Source: Amoebidium appalachense (taxonomy: Eukaryota; Ichthyosporea). Taken from it: a DNA stretch of 64,000 nt. This document shows, piece after piece, positions 45,600 through 57,641 of the stretch. A model generated the notes under the pieces. The model saw nothing but the letters and a program-made list of their open reading frames with translations. It was not told the origin of the DNA and ran no database searches. Both the position numbers and the translations under genes were made by a program. The stretch covers positions 6,510,001 to 6,574,000 of the forward strand of contig CAVNZM010000012.1 of NCBI GenBank assembly GCA_963693365.1, given 5' to 3'. Each line of letters begins with the position of its first letter. Within the stretch, counting starts at the first letter, position 1.

Positions 45600-47825
45600 T
45601 GTTGTTGTGCGTGCCCAGCACCAGACATACGCACCGGAACCACCACCCCCGTGTGTCACATCCATCGCTTTTGCAGACGACACAACGTGGATAGTGCAGG
45701 ACCGGGAGAGCATCCAGCACACCCTGGACCTCTCGGCTTCCTGTACTACCACGACCTTGAACCTCTCCCAGAAAAGTTCTTCGTCTTGGCCAGGGGGACC
45801 CCAGTCGGGGCCACCACGGTACCCCTGCAGTTACTCACCAAGGTCCCCGGCCAGACCGCCATGCCCATCCAAATCGAACCCCCCCATGCCTTCATCCGAG
45901 TGCTGGGGGTTAACATCACCCTACAATGGGGAAACCACTCCAACGACGAAAAGGCCATGCAGGCCACCCTTCGGGCGACCACCATCCTGGCACGGAAACT
46001 GGTAGCCCCGAGCCAGGTGATCTACGTGGCCAACAGTGTGATTGCCCCTGCAGTACTTTTCCTGCTCAAAGGGGCAGTCCTACGACCAAGCATTCTGCAG
46101 CAGATCGACAGCAAGCGGAGGTCCCTACTCCGGCTGAAGGGGGGGTTCCACCGGAGCACCCCATCGGGGCTATTCCACCACCCCACCCTAGGGGGACTCA
46201 CCAGCATCGTCGAAGTAGCAGCCACCACCATGGTCACGGAGCTGTTTGCCCTCCTTGAGACTCCCGGCGAGGCAGGAGAGGTAGTGAGGTACCGTGCTTG
46301 GCAACAACAGCAAGTCACCGGCCTACCCTATCCGATCCTCCAAGCCCCCCCGGCCAAGCTATACAGGCAAGGTGGCAACCAGCTGCACAACTACTGGGCC
46401 ACCATCACCACCATGCTCCACGACCGGCAGCTAAGCTTCAGCTGCAACCCCCTCCCCAGGGCCCCCCCACCCCCTTCACAGGCCGGTGCCCCCGGTGGAG
46501 GAGTACCGAAGGGGACCCAGGCTGACAACACCGATACTGCCGGCATGCCCAAGCCGTCCACCCCCCCTCCCCACTCCCAACAACACAGGGGGAGGGAGGA
46601 CAGGGGGTAACAACGCATACCCCCATCAACACCATCTTCCCGGATCACACTTATGCTGCCCACAACAGCCCCCACACCCACCCCAGGAACATCAACACGG
46701 TGGAGGAGACACTGGTCAAGCCCGGGGTCTTCCTAGCCTTCCCCGAGCTGCCACACCCCCACCGTGCCCCACCCGGGAGCAAAGCAGTGGTACAAGGCCA
46801 TCACCCAGGCAGCCCAGCCCATATGCATAGCTGCCCACCTCAAACCACCGCATCGGCAGCCCACTCACCACCCCATCCCGTTTGTGGCCAACCACCCAGT
46901 CAACTCATTCGTGGTGGAAATCGTCGAGCACGACCACTACGAACTGAGCCTAGCTAGTGGTGGCCACTACCACCCACAACGGAGAGGCCTGTGCCAAAAT
47001 CGCACACCTACGAGACAACACGGAGGAAGAAGGGGTAGCCTGGGGCAGGACCAAATGGAACAACCCGAACGGGCCGGCACATTTCCGTTTTTGTCCGGGG
47101 GAGTGCAAGTACGGGGACTCCCCGTGGAACCTAGCCCACACACCGACCATCCCCCATAGGCTTACTGACCCACCGGGGGATAGTGAGGACAGCAACGAGT
47201 CCGAGGGGGCCGAGGGATCGGCACCCAATGAAGGGGACACCGACCCCGACGTGACTATGAGTGAGTCATCCAGTGAAGGCAGCTTCGAGTTCGAAGAGGC
47301 TGTGAGTGAGGCACCCAATGAGGATAGCCACGACTCCGAGGAGGGAGAGAGTGGGTCAGCCAGCGAGGTCAGCACTGACCCAGAGGAGGATGAGAGTGAG
47401 TCACCCAGTGGGGGCAGCATCGACTCAGAGGATGAGGAGAGTGGGGCACCTAGTGAGGGCAGCAACGAGAGCACCTCCGAGGCCCCAGACCCCCCAACAG
47501 ACACCACCACCCAAGGTTACCGGTGTGTGGGATGGACCCGTGCAGTAGAAGTATTCCAGGCAGACCCTTTTATAGCCCGCACCGCCGTTATCACCACCCA
47601 CCGGGTAGCAACCAAGGACAGCAAGGGCCACATCACCGAGGAACGGATTCCCATCCACCAGGTGGTGGCCCTGGAAGACGGGGCAGACCCGGCCGACCAA
47701 TGGAGGGAGATTCACCACTTCACTGAGGCCGGGCAACCTGCCCCCGGAGCAGCAGGCCACCCAGCAGATGCTGCACCTCCGTGCAAACCAGCAGGCAACA
47801 CCCCTACCGGCCGACCCCCCGCAGC
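45600..47825 (+). pseudogene. Degenerate non-LTR (LINE-type) retrotransposon fragment
   Basis: The frame at 45664-45690 encodes IAFADDTTW, the reverse-transcriptase YADD-type box. Near 45740 the sense reading moves to the next frame (LEPLPEKFFVLARG, then LGVNITLQWGN, typical of the RT thumb region of LINEs). It stays open to 46610 and then changes frame again near 46650, 46760 and 46960. No intron, microsatellite or long C tract interrupts it, and it is GC-rich, unlike its flanks. The palm and endonuclease parts are absent, so it is 5'-truncated. The last segment (46957 to about 47825) encodes an acidic Ser/Glu-rich tail whose relation to the element is uncertain. Confidence 0.7.
47214..47483 (+). 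repeat. 45-bp coding tandem repeat (acidic 15-residue unit)
   Basis: Six units start at 47214, 47259, 47304, 47349, 47394 and 47439, each beginning like gagtgagtcacccagtgagg. In the frame open from 46957 each unit encodes about E-S-x-S-P-S-E-G-S-x-D-S-E-E-x. Exact 45-bp spacing has kept the frame although the upstream RT region is frameshifted. Confidence 0.9.
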
Positions 47826-48303
47826 AACCCCCCCCCCCCCCCCCCCCCCTTGGTTTGAATGCGCCATATATAAGATGTACAAGCAGACTTACGATGGTGT
47901 GGTGTTTTTTTTTTTTGTTTTTTTTTGGGGGGGGGGGGGGGGGGGGGGGGCTACGCAATATATCACCACGTTTGGTTTTACGATGTTTTTTATTATTTTA
48001 TTTGCTTGAGATCAATTACATGCCAGGGAACGTTTGCCCATGTGTGTAGGTCATAACCCATCCATTCTTATTCATTTGTCATCACATGCATACTACTAGC
48101 TTCTAGTCTTCCATCATCCTATGTAGAGAGTTCCACACACATCTGTGCATGATTTCTAACGAATACCATGCCACTGGAAAGCACATGGGGCCAATCATCA
48201 ACAGACTTTTAAAAAGAACTTTGATATCTTGTTACATCAGTGACATGCAAAATATGACCTATGAAAGGAAAAATCATCAAGGAGTGGGAAAATGGAAGAC
48301 TGG

Positions 48304-48345
<42 letters not shown>

Positions 48346-48659
48346 GCACGTGTGCAAATGCATGTGTTGTGTGATGCATCAGGCACCAACAAATCCTAAA
48401 GTTGACCCATGCAATCGCGAATTTTGCTAAAAATCGAAAACCTTTTCAAACATACAGAAATTGCAACCCATATCAAGTAATACATCGTGCAGGGGGGGTA
48501 GGGGTTATAAACCAATCAGAAAATCACCTACGACACAACACATTCATGGAGCGCTGAAAAGCACACTACGTTTTGAGACCAGATGTATACCCCCCACCCC
48601 CCTTACACGCACGTTTTATATAAGTACATGTTTTATGTTTTTCTCTTTTCTTTTTTTTT

Positions 48660-48752
48660 TTACGTCGATTCGCTGCCACTAAGATCGAGACCTGAAGAGC
48701 TGTCGCTATCCGATGAGCTGTCACTGCTGCTGCTGTGGGGGGACAGGCACGT

Positions 48753-48821
<69 letters not shown>

Positions 48822-49617
48822 AGGGGGAGGGAGGGATCAGTAAAAGCCTTTGCAGAAATACTCGTTCTCTAAAAATGTACGAGAAACACAAGAGAGACGA
48901 CAGGGAATTTGAGGTAGAACCCCCTCCCCCCCCTCACACAAAAACACACCCATCCACACACCCAAAAAGAAAAAATGAACGAAAAAAAAAAAAAAAAAGG
49001 GAGAAAAGGGGCACAGCAGAAACCGACTGTTACCCCTTCATCACGATGGCTTGGACACATGAATCTTATGTCAAGTGAGAAAACCAGGTGACGGGCTGGT
49101 TGCAATCGGGGGTGTGACAATCAGACAGCAAATACTCTGAGAGCACACACTACAGGTATTACTAGTTTGTGCAACCATCCCCTCACAAGGATACAAAGAA
49201 TATGCACTGGAAGCACCAACTAAATTTGGTGGTGCGCACAACCAGACAGAAGAAGACACCCACACCCACACCCACACGGAGTACACACCATGCACCACAA
49301 GTACTCATTGCACCCACAGTATGTAACCATCATTCACACAGCATATACACGCACCTTGAACTGCTAGAGCTGCTATCACTCGGACTCCTGCCCCTCCTCT
49401 GCCTCTGTGCCTCCGCAACAAGGTCCGCCATGCCGTCCTTGGCCACCCCACTCCCTCCCTTGGCCCCCTCCCCCTTGCCCTTGCCTTGTGCCCGTGGCTT
49501 CTTCCCTGGCTCCGTCACTTCCTTCACGTAGCTGCAGGGATGGGAGGGGTGGGTGGAGTGGGTGGTGAGCATAAGGGAAAGATAAGGCATGAACACAGAA
49601 GTTTGGGTTGGGGTGCA

Positions 49618-49687
<70 letters not shown>

Positions 49688-50149
49688 GAAGGTGGAACAC
49701 GGTACGAAGTACGCATACACGACGAGAAGCATGGTGCAGGACACATGCAAAGGCAAACATTCAAGTATGCAACATCACCCATGTGCACAGTATGCGTGTT
49801 AAGCAGAGCACGTCCTCAGGGAGGACCCAAGTCATCAATTGCGTCTGAGTTTCGACCCCTTAGCCCGCGTATATACGACGCTCCAACTCAGACAGCAGCA
49901 TCAACTGAACTTGGGCAGGTCAACCCGTCTTGATCAAAGACGAGCAGGGTTGCTTATGCAAGCAAGATGAGCAAAACGGTGAAGGTGTGTGTGCAAACTA
50001 ATGCAGTGCAGCGAAAAATGCGAATGGGGGGAAGGGGGGTTTGCACTCGTAGGCATGTGTGTATGTGTTCGAGAGTTTTCGTGGAGCTTGTAGGGGGCTT
50101 GTGTGTTTGTGTGTGAGGGTGCGAACACGTGCGTTTGGTTGGGGAACCA

Positions 50150-50181
<32 letters not shown>

Positions 50182-50641
50182 GGGGGGGGGGATGCATACT
50201 TGTCTAGCATTCTGAGGGTCAGAGGGTCGAGAGAGTCGATGTCTATTTCAAGCTCCTCGGCAGGACAGTGCTTGAGGGGGGGTATGCGCTCCTGGATGAT
50301 GTTGACTAGTGCTGGTATCTTGTCCGCTGTGTGTGTGTGTGTGTGTGTGTGTACGTGTGTGTGTGTGGTGGAGAAGGGAGACGCGGTTAGAACGCCGAAG
50401 ATGGTAAAAGGTCATCTTGAACATCTCGCAAAGGATGGAACATCAGGACAAACACGAGTATACAACCCTTCAGTAAGGGGTTTAAGTTTTCCGGGGATGG
50501 ATTTTTTGACGTGCTCAAATACCACCAGACAAACAAAAACAATGAAGCCGTGGGTGGCAACGACCTAATATTAGCCTTCACCAGTCCGCTCATTCAAGGT
50601 CACACGGTGGCGTGTTTTTGCCACCGTTAGTCGCATCTTTT

Positions 50642-50682
<41 letters not shown>

Positions 50683-51784
50683 TCTTGCTCGAGCATGGTA
50701 AATTCCAAAGAAACAACGTCTATAGGCGCACGCTAAAACAGACAACGAGTCACTGGTTCCAAAATGTGCACATGTGTACACGTGCAAGTCCGAGTGTGAG
50801 CTTGAGCGCGAGCGTGAGTGCGAGTGAGTGAGCTAGATTTTATTTTATTTCATTTGCGTTTTGTGTTTGTTTGTGTGTGCGCGCGCGCGTGTGTGTTGCG
50901 GTGGTGATGGTGGGATCTCTAGTAACACTCACGTGCAAGGCGGTTGATAGCACAGCTCAGCCTCCTCTTCTCCTCGAAGCTCATTGGGCGGGGATCCATG
51001 ACCCTGTCCTTTGTCTTCTTGGTACGAGGGGCAGTGGCCATGCTGTGGTCTTCAGTCATGTGCTCGGATGCCTCGTGCTTGTGCTTCTTCTTCTTCGACC
51101 CCTGAAAGAAAAGAAAGAAATACATTAGATGAGGTTATTTGGCGTTGACACCCCCCCCCCCCCCCCCCCCCCCAATAGACATGAACCATGATCGGAACCT
51201 TTGCTAGAAACCCCCTGAGCAGAATATTAGATATGATACAATAGCGTTGAACCCCATCCCCCCTCTTCCCTGTAATGGGAAACTACACCAAAGACCCCCT
51301 CCCTGTGTAAATAGGCACAGAGCCCACCTTCCCTAGACATGAATCATATTCATATTACACCCTCCTCCACTCTTCCCCCCCCCCCCCCCATCCCCCTACA
51401 CACACACACACACACAAGTGCGCACACACGCACGTAAATTGACAGACCCCCCCTCCCCCCGTTCCAGACATCAACCATGACAGTAATCTAAATAGAGCAA
51501 CCCCGCTATGTACAGTCACACAGCTCCCTCTTTCCTCATCATGCACCACGATCGGAAATCTCGCTAAAAATATCTCCCCCCCCCCCCCCCCCAAAAAAAA
51601 AAAAAAAAAAGCTGCACACACGGACACGGAGACACACCAAAAGCCTGTCAACCACCCTCCCACCTTCCCCTCACCCGTTTCCCAACCCCACGCAAGCAAC
51701 AAATGCACGGCAGTGTGTGTGTGTCTGTTCGCGTGCAGACAAGTGTGTTTTTACGTATGCACGTGCATGTGTGTGAATTTGTGC

Positions 51785-51815
<31 letters not shown>

Positions 51816-52103
51816 CACACACATACACACCCTTGACAGCTTCTTCTTCCTCTTCTGCGGTAGCCCACTCGTCACCGAACTCGTCGACATTGTCCTCTGC
51901 TTTGTGACCTTCTGGCTGCCCGTAGACTGCCTCCGTTCCAGTGATGGTTTCCTCTCCACCGTTGAGCCACGCCTGTCCAGAGGTGTACCAGGGAGGAGTG
52001 AGCCCGTGCCTGATACGGTCGGTCTTCTCTCTTTGCCTTTTGCTACCGTGCTGACTCGCCGACTGGGGGAAAATTGATGTTGTTAGACTACATCGTTCTC
52101 AGC

Positions 52104-52138
<35 letters not shown>

Positions 52139-53011
52139 ACACCCTCATAACCCCAACACACACGACAAACATCAAAGGTTTACACGAATATAAAAGGTTA
52201 CACACACACACACACACACACATGTTTCACGCATACACAGACAGATACAGGCGAGAAATGCATTCGCGCACGCATGCGCACACAGGAGAGGGCAAAGGCC
52301 GTAGAAGCAACACAGCAATTAATACCCAGCACACGTTCCCAAACACGGTTACATAAACATGCAGGCTGAACGTGAAAAGATGCCCAAACACGCACACAAA
52401 CACACAATCCCCCCCCCCCCCCCATTCACTCACACAGAGGAAGCACATGCACACACATTGACACACACAAAAAACACCCACCCACCCACCCACCTGGCCG
52501 GTTTTGACGACTTGCTCAGCTCAGCAATACTGCCCTGCAGCATCTGCACCATCACCTGAAGCTCCTCAAGTTTGTGCTTCCGCGCTACAGCCTCGGGATC
52601 CTCCTATGTGATTGGAAAAAGGGAAGTTTGGTGAGCATTTAGGCTGATATAAACGAAAGAAAACGGCAGGTGATTGTTATGGTACAAGACAAAAGCGAGG
52701 AGCTTGTATGCCGATACAAGACAAGAAAGGACATGTTTTAGTGTTGATACAAGACAAGAAATAATGGGGAAAAAAGAAACATGAAAGCATTCGGGATTGA
52801 AATAAAAACTCCAGTAAATTCTCATACTGACACGAGAAAAGAAGCAACACGGCGTCCATACTAAAGGCTGCACGTAGCCAGAGCCTATTTCAACGACACC
52901 CTAGGCCAACAGAATTGGATATTGCAGATCTGTACGGCCATTGATTTGCCGATCAAAACTGTAGATAAAAATATACAGCGCAGGAACCACACACACACCA
53001 ACACCCTCTCG

Positions 53012-53055
<44 letters not shown>

Positions 53056-54303
53056 GCACCCCAGCCTTCAGCTCAAAATATACACCATGCAAGAGTACAC
53101 AAACCCACACCCCAAACCTACCCCCCCCCCCCCTCCACCAACAACACAGCCAACTAGCCCCCCCCCCCCCCCCCCCCCCAACTAAAAACACAAACCTCCA
53201 TCCCAACCATCCCCCCCCCCCCCCCCCCCCCCCAAAACCCACCCACACACCTTATCGTTTTCCAGCTCATCATCCGTCACCCACTCCTCCACCCAACGAT
53301 CAACCAACCCCCCCCCCCCCCAAAAAAAAAACAAAAAAAACACACACACACACACACACAAAAAGAACATTCTCCACCACAACCTCCCCACCGTCACCTT
53401 CTCACACATTAGCCCCCCCAAAAACCCATCCACTCACTCCGACCCTTAACCCCCCCCCCCCCCCACACACACACCTTCCCAAAATATAAATAATAATAAA
53501 CCCACACACCTCCTCATCATTATCCAGCTCATCATCCGCATCCGTCACCCCCTCCTCCTCCTCCTCCTCCTCGTTAACTTCATCCTGACTATCTTCATCC
53601 TCTTCCTCTTCATCATCTTCGTCCGGGAGGAGGGCAAATTTCGTTTCAAACACATTGTGGAGCTCCCGGCCGGCCTCGAAGACTTCGGTGCCGGCGGGGT
53701 TGTATCGGTAGCAGTTGGTGAATATGAGACGCATGTCCTCGGCATATTCATTGGCCTGTTGTTGTTGGGGGGGGGGGGGGGGGGGGGGGGGTATATGGAA
53801 AAAGAGGGGGTTAGGCTACAGTGCTTCCATTGGCTTTCTGAACCAATCAGCTTTTTGCAGTCGTTGGAATGGCCGGCAATGGGAAATCTATACTGTAAAT
53901 TCGTTTGCTTTGCTCAGCAATTAACGGTTTTAGAGTCAAACCGGCAGCCAAACGCATCTCAAAGACCTGCCTTGCGCCGATTCGTTCAGAAAGTCAGTGG
54001 AAGCATTGTAAGCTATCGTAAAAAAACCAAAAAAACGGCATGATTGATGAAGATACGGAATATTGGGACATGGTAATGGAAGGCCCAAGTGCGAAAATGT
54101 TGGATGGGGTCTCTCCGACATTTATACTTTGTGGTCACGCCGACACACACGCGCGCAGTGTTTTTGTGTGTTGAATGATCCTAATCGGATGGAAGCTATA
54201 TGAGCCTTCAATATGCAACTGGGAGGGTGTGTGTCTGTGTGTGGCCTCTCACGTGCACACACAAGTGGGTTTACCATAATTACATCTTTGCTGCTGTTTA
54301 GTT

Positions 54304-54338
<35 letters not shown>

Positions 54339-54638
54339 ACAACGAAAAAAGGCGAATACACTTCCAACAACCTACCCCACACACCTGCGCGAGCATACAC
54401 TTGTACGTTAACGGTTATTTCGAATTTAGATAGTAGACATAGAATATACAAGCTGTTGGCTCCCCGGCCTTCCTCCCCACAACCCCCCTTCCTCCCTCCC
54501 CCCCCCCCCCCCACATACAAACTCCCCCTCCCCCTCCCCCCCCCCACATACAAACTCCCTCCTCCCCCCCCCCACATACAAACTCCCTCCCCTCCCCCCC
54601 CCCCCCCAAAAAAAAACCACACATCCACACCCATGACC

Positions 54639-54669
<31 letters not shown>

Positions 54670-55134
54670 AAGAAAAAAAAATGCATAGCTGAACGTACCG
54701 TTCGATAGGCACCCCCCTCCAACTTCTTTCTCACAGTGGAGAGATCCATCGGTTTCTGGATGATCGTAAAGTAGTCGGGTAGACCGAGAGCAACGGGGTC
54801 GACAGGTTGGTAGAACGGCCAAGCATATTTTGCGTGTTTTTTGGCGTAAAACTCCTTGACCAAGTTGAGGCAGAATTTCAGTTGCGGGCCGAGCTTGACC
54901 TTCTTGCTTGGCTCGAAGGTGAGGTGCTCGGGTTTGATGCTTTTCTGTGGGAGGGAAGAGAGGGGTTTAGGGTGTGGGGCATACAAAATAAAAACACTCG
55001 TGACGGACAACACCCACCAAAATTTAAAAAAAGCACACACAGAGAGATTGAAATCATAAGCAGCCGAGTCCTCCATATTGACCCAGCCCAAACCCACTTG
55101 CGCCCCATTGTGTGCATGCGTGTGTGTGGTGTGT

Positions 55135-55170
<36 letters not shown>

Positions 55171-55577
55171 TGAATTGAAAAGGTTATGCTGTTACACAGA
55201 AGGATGGTGGAGGCAAGCTGGCCGATTTTTTTTGTGTGCTTGTGAGTGTGTTTTGCCCCCGGGGGGGGGGGGGGGGGGGGGGGGGGGATCCAGTACACAG
55301 ACTGGAATTCACACAACACCATTGGTAATGCAGGGGTGCAAAACGGGATACCAACAGAACACGCAGCAGTGCGGTACAGATCACAAACCGACGAAAACAA
55401 ATGGAAAATGCCTCTCTGTGTGTCCATATCACGTAATGGTAAACCGGGACTCTGTGTGCCCATATCACGTAATGTTATGTAAAACGGGAGAGAGAAAGGG
55501 GGGGGGGGGGGGGGGGGGGGGGGAGGGAAGAAGAGAGTATGTGTATAGGTGTGTGTGTGTGTGTGTGTCGGGGGAAT

Positions 55578-55608
<31 letters not shown>

Positions 55609-55895
55609 TGTACCCTTCTTGGTTTCTTGCCATCCTCAGTGTCCACTGCCGTGCCGTTGGTTGTGCCGTCTGCATGATTGAGAGTAATGCCCCCTACAAT
55701 CGGTTCTGTAGAAAACATGGGATAATGTTACCAAGGAACACGATAACAAGAAAAGAAAAAGAGAACAGAGCGGAAAAAAAGGACACCGACAAACATGTCT
55801 GGTGAACAATGAGAGAAAGTAATGAAAATGACTGGTGTGTGCATCTGCGTGAGTGTTGGGAGGTGAATAGGAAAAGAACAGAAGCCCTGAAATCC

Positions 55896-55935
<40 letters not shown>

Positions 55936-57322
55936 AGAACAAACGAAAACGAGAATCTGGTGAAGAGAAAGGAATGAGCAACCACGAATGAAGTAGCAAG
56001 GGACGAAAATTTGTAGCGCACACACACATACCACCCACCTGACTTTGGCCGTCCACCCTTCTTTGAAGGGCTCGCCGTCTTAGTCAGCACAATCGTTCCA
56101 GCTTTCTTCCCCTCGGTCTTCTTCCCTTTTGTTCCAGTTACGCTAACCTTGCTTGCTCTTCGGTCGGGTGTGACGCCGGAAATTTCAAAGTCTTTGGGTA
56201 GGTCGATGGGGCCATGTCCGTCCTTGGGGATGTTTGCTGCAAGCTTGCGGTACGCCCTTTCGACTGAATCGCACATGAGAACAATGTCGGAGCCGGGTTT
56301 GTTGTAGAGGCGACAGTTGCCAAAGACCAGCTGTGTACGAGTACGTGTGTGTATTAGTGTGTAGGTTTGTACATGTGTATGTATGAAGGTCCATGTATAC
56401 GTGTGTGTGTGTGTGTGTGTGTGTGTGTTTAGAAGAAGGCAAGGGCCTTTTGTGTTCATGCGGGTAGATGCACTTCCGAGTAAACAAGCACGAAGCAGGT
56501 GTGGGATAAAGGGCATGAATGGTGGCGGTGGTTATGGTGGGTAGGTCTGTGTGTGCATGTGCGTGTGTCTGTGTGTGTGTGTTTTTTTTTGGGGGGGGGG
56601 GGGAGAGAGGGGGGGGGTTTGGATCAACAACCAAACCTTCCAACAACACAGTAACCAGTTTTTCCCAGCCAAATTCGTCCCTAGTACTGCTGTCTCCCTG
56701 CGGCTTCTCTGATATGCTTCTGGATTTTCGACACTCTTTGATAAAGCAGGGACCACCCTACCCTCCCCTTCCCATGCACCCACACACCAACACGCACAGG
56801 AGCGCGCACAACCTTAAGGAGACAGAGATGGGAAGATAATAACAATAATTAAGTTACCAATATCCCCCCCCCCCCCCCTCCTCTTCCCCTCCCCCCCCCC
56901 CCACACCCACCCACCCACCCCCTCCCAACCCAATCCTCCAACAAGCACACCACCACCGCCGTAAAAAGAAACCCGGATCTCACAAAGATCGAGCAGCTTA
57001 GGAGAAACAGCGAAATCCATCAGTCAACAGCACAACCAATCAAATAAACAACATAAACAAACAAACAAAATAAAAGGGAAGAGAGAGTAAAAGAATAACA
57101 TACATCAATATCGCGCAGGCATTCATCCGTAGTCTGGTACTCTAGGCGAGCCAGCTTTGCCTTGACCGTGCCCAGGTCCATGGGGTGTTTGACAATGTCG
57201 TGGTAGTCCGGTAGGTTGAGTGCTACGGGGTCAACGGGTTTCTGGAATGGCCACGCATCCGGCATCTTGAGCAACGTCTGTGTGGTTTAAATGGGGAAAG
57301 AGGGGGAGGGAGGAAGGGGAAT

Positions 57323-57356
<34 letters not shown>

Positions 57357-57596
57357 TGGAGGGAGGGAGGGAGGGAGGGGGGAGGGGGGGGGGGGGGGGG
57401 GAGGGGGTGGGGAATGTTTGTATGAGTGAGAGGGAATAATTGGGAGGGATGGATGGATGGATGGAAGGGAAAAAGGGGGATGGGGGCTGTTTGTGTGATT
57501 GAGAAGGAATGATTGGAAGGGAGGGATGGAGGGACGGGAAAAAAAGGGGGGGGGGGGTAGTGATGGTATGGCAACCCCACAACCAGTTATTGTTTC

Positions 57597-57641
<45 letters not shown>

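Noticed and set aside
49030-49320. Extra BET exon between the last two exons
   Set aside because: Exons 49531-49355 and 48732-48660 already join in phase (AG|C) and produce a continuous Ser-rich tail with a stop.
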